Positions 61,268-64,000 of a DNA stretch of 64,000 nt are shown piece after piece; position 1 is the stretch's first letter; every line of letters starts with the position of its first letter. Location of the stretch: the NCBI GenBank assembly GCA_022770525.1, contig JALEHN010000077.1:1-64000 (forward strand), in the 5' to 3' direction. Source of the stretch: Clostridiales bacterium. Its GTDB lineage: Bacteria > Bacillota > Clostridia > Lachnospirales > Lachnospiraceae. The notes below the pieces were generated by a model that ran no database searches, was not told the DNA's origin, and worked only from the letters and a program-made list of their open reading frames with translations. Made by a program: the position numbers and the translations under genes.

Positions 61268-62740
61268 ATGAAATATAAGTTCATAAAAAATGCTGCTGCG
61301 GTGATGATTTGTCTGAGCATAGCCGGACAATGGGCTTGTGCCGAAATGCCGGCTATTACTTCAGTACAGTCGGAGAAGGAAAACGATGTGAAGGAAAATA
61401 TATCCGGTGTTTCTTCAAAATATGTTGAAATTTTAAGCTATGAGCTGAGAAATGCTGAAGATAATCAGGGAATAAAGCAAATATATCCGGGCAGTCGGTT
61501 TACGTTGAGGATTGTTGTAAGAGATTCCCGGATTAATGAAAAGGATCTTGATGAGGCATTAAAATATATTGCCGTCAGTGCTATTGATAATGTTTTTGAA
61601 ACAGAATCAGTTTCAATGCTCAGTGATGCACAGGCCGAAGAAATCGGCATACCCGGATGCTATACTTTGATATTTCGACTGAAATATACAGGAAGCGGTA
61701 ATACACTGAAGTTTCATTTGTTTTACAGGGGTGCTTTTGCTGCCCTGAAAATGGATGAAGTCTGTGTCAGTCTGGAAAAATGCTGCCCACGGCAAAACAG
61801 TGACATTGTCGAGGAAAACGACCATGATGGGACATCTTCAGGAACGTTGGCAACGGGAGATATTCCGGTTTCGGAAGTTGATTCGGAGAATAATTCCGGG
61901 GAAAATCTGATAATGACACAGCTTATGGTGACTTCATACGATACAGGAGAATATTTACCGTCAAGTGGTGAAAAGTTTACGCTGAATCTTGCGATTACGG
62001 CCAGCAATGGCAGTTATGATGTTGAAAATATTAAGGTGGCACTGGATTTAAATGATAAATTATATTTGAGAAATGAAAGCTCTGTATTGTATATTCCGAG
62101 ACTTGGCAGAGGTCAGACGGCAGAGATCTGTTTTGAACTGGAGATTGATCAAAAAAACAGTCAGAATCAGCTGGAGGTACCGATCACGATCACAGGCATT
62201 ACAACAGGAGGAACATCCCTGGAAACAGCAGATAATCTTGTTATTTCTCTGCGGCGGGAGCCGGTGATTGAAATTGTGGCTGTCGAACAGTCGGAGTATG
62301 TAAATATGGCATGGGATGATGGCTCAGGCGATACTTTAGTTTCGGTAAAAAACACGGGAAATGGGGAAGCGGATGTCCATTTATCTGTGACTGGGGAGAA
62401 GGCAGTCGTTGATACGGATGAACTGCTTGTTGAACCAAATGAAACAAAAACCTTTAAAATAAAATTTACACCTGAAACTGAAGGTACAAAACAGGTGACG
62501 CTGACATTGACATATGAAGACAGTATGGAGCGGAGTTTGGAAATTACGAAGCAGATATCATTTACTGCTGAGAAAAAAGAAGCGGAAATCTCACATAATA
62601 TAGCGATAGATAAGGATATTGTGAAGGAGAAAGAAACGATTCCGGTATGGGTATGGATTGTGGCAGGTACAGGAATTGTGTCTGGCACAGTAACGATAAT
62701 CCGTCATTGTAAAAGGAGGCATTCTGATTGGAAAACATGA
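61268..62740 (+). CDS. Exported single-pass protein with CARDB/NEW3-like Ig domains
   Basis: A 490-residue protein with an N-terminal signal peptide (cleaved near ACA-E), three or so Ig-like beta domains, the last resembling CARDB/NEW3 (VSVKNTGNGEADVHLSV...PNETKTFKIKFTPETEG), then one C-terminal membrane helix (about 462-482) and a short basic tail. It is therefore anchored outside the cell by its C-terminus. It lies between permease and ATPase genes and overlaps the ATPase start. The ATG at 61268 is one codon into a longer GTG frame. Probably a structural partner or substrate-binding accessory of the transporter. Confidence 0.8.
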   Translation: MKYKFIKNAAAVMICLSIAGQWACAEMPAITSVQSEKENDVKENISGVSSKYVEILSYELRNAEDNQGIKQIYPGSRFTLRIVVRDSRINEKDLDEALKYIAVSAIDNVFETESVSMLSDAQAEEIGIPGCYTLIFRLKYTGSGNTLKFHLFYRGAFAALKMDEVCVSLEKCCPRQNSDIVEENDHDGTSSGTLATGDIPVSEVDSENNSGENLIMTQLMVTSYDTGEYLPSSGEKFTLNLAITASNGSYDVENIKVALDLNDKLYLRNESSVLYIPRLGRGQTAEICFELEIDQKNSQNQLEVPITITGITTGGTSLETADNLVISLRREPVIEIVAVEQSEYVNMAWDDGSGDTLVSVKNTGNGEADVHLSVTGEKAVVDTDELLVEPNETKTFKIKFTPETEGTKQVTLTLTYEDSMERSLEITKQISFTAEKKEAEISHNIAIDKDIVKEKETIPVWVWIVAGTGIVSGTVTIIRHCKRRHSDWKT

Positions 62741-63540
62741 TAAACACCGGGGAAGTAAAATTGACCGTTGAGCATTTGTATAAAAAGTATGACGTTTCCA
62801 GAAACGGAAAAATGCCTTTATTGCATCAGAAGAAGCAGTATTTGCAGGCACTTTCTGATGTTTCGTTTGAACTTACAGCGGGCATGTATGGTATATTGGG
62901 ACCCAACGGCTCCGGAAAGTCCACGCTGATGAGTATTATTACAGGGCTTTTGGATGCTGATTCAGGAAATGTTTTCTGGGCGGGGATGCCCATTAAAAAA
63001 CTTGGCATAGAGTACAGAAGAATTCTGGGTTTTATGCCTCAGCAGCAGGGCTTTTATAATGGATTTACGGGTGAACGTTTTTTAAGATACATGTGCGTAC
63101 TGAAAGAAATATCAGCAAAGAAGACAGAAGCTGAAATTGTAAGAACAGCAGAGAGCGTCAATATGGATGCATATCTTGGAAAGAAAATATCCTCATACTC
63201 CGGCGGAATGAAACAGCGACTTCTTCTGGCAGCGGCTTTGCTTGGCGATCCGAAGCTTGTGATTCTTGATGAGCCGACAGCGGGGCTTGATCCGGAGGAG
63301 CGGGTTAGGCTCAGAGAAGCTCTGTCAGCCCTGTCCGAAAATAAAATCATAATTGTAGCAACACATGTTGTGTCCGATGTGGAGTCTGTATCTGACAAAA
63401 TTTTATTTTTAAAAAAAGGAGAACTGGCTGCATTTGATACACCGAAGAATCTGATACGTCGGTACGGTGTATCCGGCGGTCTTGAAGATGTCTATCTGGA
63501 AATTAACGGACGGCAGCCAAAGCGATCCGAAAATGTATAA
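62728..63540 (+). CDS. ABC transporter ATP-binding protein of the cassette
   Basis: A 270-residue nucleotide-binding subunit with Walker A GPNGSGKST, Q-loop MPQQQ, signature SSYSGGMKQR, Walker B VILDEPTAGLDPEE and H-loop ATHVVSDV. An unusual insertion near residues 20-35 (RNGKMPLLHQKKQ) separates the first beta strand from the rest, reminiscent of subunits that use split N-termini. TTG 62728 is properly spaced from AAGGAGG, whereas ATG 62737 is too far. It overlaps the preceding gene by 13 bp and completes the four-gene operon. Confidence 0.92.
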   Translation: MENMINTGEVKLTVEHLYKKYDVSRNGKMPLLHQKKQYLQALSDVSFELTAGMYGILGPNGSGKSTLMSIITGLLDADSGNVFWAGMPIKKLGIEYRRILGFMPQQQGFYNGFTGERFLRYMCVLKEISAKKTEAEIVRTAESVNMDAYLGKKISSYSGGMKQRLLLAAALLGDPKLVILDEPTAGLDPEERVRLREALSALSENKIIIVATHVVSDVESVSDKILFLKKGELAAFDTPKNLIRRYGVSGGLEDVYLEINGRQPKRSENV

Positions 63541-63699
63541 ATTTCAGGCAAATGCCGTAAAATATGAAAAACATCAAAAACGTTTCACAGTAAAAAACGA
63601 CAGTGATAATCCGTTTGACAATGTCGTAATTTTACGAAAAGTGTCAAAAAATAAGAAATATTTTTTGGTTATGAAAATTTTATTTAGTGTCTCAAAGTA

Positions 63700-63728
63700 T
63701 TGCCAGTCAATTTTTTTTATGATATACT
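63700..63728 (+). promoter_or_regulatory. Promoter upstream of carA
   Basis: -35 TTGCCA (63700-63705), 17-bp spacer, extended -10 TGATATACT (TATACT at 63723-63728). Confidence 0.7.
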
Positions 63729-63734
63729 TTTGAA

Positions 63735-63854
63735 GATTTAGGTTGGAGACAGTGTGGCCGAAGACGGCCCTTATGATTGAAAAAGAGAATTTATACAGGT
63801 TACTGTGTAGATGTGTCTTTTTTTTTGAATAAAAATGCATAAAACAACCTAAAT
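63735..63854 (+). other. Structured leader candidate before carA
   Basis: ATTTAGGTTG (63735-63744) is complementary to CAACCTAAAT (63845-63854) across 100 bases. Inside are a GGCC-GAAGA-CGGCC hairpin and a T-run (near 63818-63826) that could be a terminator tail. This may be an attenuator-type leader of the pyrimidine or arginine pathway. No known riboswitch motif was recognised. Confidence 0.4.
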
Positions 63855-63979
63855 GATGCATAAATATTCAATAAGACGTATAAATATACAAGGTAAGGCT
63901 TGTACATGCATTTCATAATAAAAGTTATGGGTGTTTTGCGTCAGATCATAAATTTACAGAGAAAGGAACAGGTGATAAG

Positions 63980-64000
63980 ATGAAGGCATTTCTGATACTC
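63980..64000 (+). CDS. carA: Carbamoyl-phosphate synthase small subunit, first codons only
   Basis: The window ends seven codons into a gene starting ATG 63980 (MKAFLIL) after AAAGGA. Clostridial CarA proteins commonly begin MKAFLILEDG, so carA is the best guess. It would supply the glutaminase half of carbamoyl-phosphate synthase for pyrimidine and arginine synthesis. Only seven residues are visible, so this is provisional. Confidence 0.5.

Noticed and set aside
1-64000. tRNA or rRNA genes
   Set aside because: No cloverleaf-like segment with T-arm GTTCGAATC and no rRNA-conserved blocks were noticed; a covariance search would be needed to exclude a tRNA fully.

Overview
The window looks like chromosome from an anaerobic, spore-forming member of the Clostridia, most likely Lachnospiraceae-like. 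The grounds are moderately low GC, Gram-positive Shine-Dalgarno sites, many lipoprotein signal peptides, CotF-type spore coat genes, a T-box-controlled metG, a cobalamin riboswitch, an ATP-type PEP carboxykinase with a malic enzyme, ECF and PTS transport, and a NusG_II/Gx-transporter pair. I see no rRNA, tRNA, CRISPR array, prophage or complete insertion sequence. Species cannot be named from the sequence alone.

Layout. 1-4.5 kb: a beta-helix-like lipoprotein gene broken by one in-frame TGA, a zinc-ribbon/YARHG membrane protein and two small coat genes. 4.7-16 kb is core metabolism and stress: AlaX editing protein, malic enzyme, parvulin, a vitamin B6 salvage operon (ECF S component, kinase, radical SAM), bcp-yaaA, AIM24 protein, MATE pump, pckA. 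16.6-19.2 kb: cobalamin riboswitch driving an exported CbiK-like lipoprotein and a two-domain NEAT-like lipoprotein. 19.2-24.2 kb: toxin-antitoxin pair, T-box plus metG, TRIC channel, tatD. 24.2-29 kb: trigger-factor-like lipoprotein, response regulator, ABC transporter, histidine kinase. 29-45.4 kb: ogt, rsmA, a NatAB-like exporter, a DMT permease, a heterodimeric ABC exporter, a LacI/PTS sugar locus with a phased operator-like array, a UroD-like/LysR pair, and Gx transporter/NusG_II. 45.5-53.1 kb: a 141-bp MITE-like element, nucleoid protein, metA, P-type ATPase, second MATE, SpoIID-like protein. 53.3-63.5 kb: AAA/DUF4143 ATPase, then a BlaI/M56 sensor pair, a secreted lectin-like protein and a four-gene ABC cassette. 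The window ends at the first codons of probable carA.

Two loci best fit a previously undescribed system. The first is the B12-riboswitch unit at 16.66-19.2 kb, which appears to build a surface tetrapyrrole or cobalt handling module from an extracytoplasmic chelatase and a NEAT-like binder. The second is the 54.6-63.5 kb cassette. There a BlaI-type repressor and a membrane protease with a non-penicillin-binding sensor domain sit beside a secreted lectin-like protein and an unusual ABC transporter. AT-rich dyads overlap the promoters of the latter two units, which suggests one regulon.

A genome-style feature also stands out. Several intergenic gaps carry short degenerate tandem repeats of unrelated sequence (7.2, 23.0, 29.6, 33.8 and 38.9 kb), and two genes carry in-frame tandem repeats. 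The 38.9-kb array differs from the rest because its units carry LacI/cre-like dyads at about three-helical-turn spacing.
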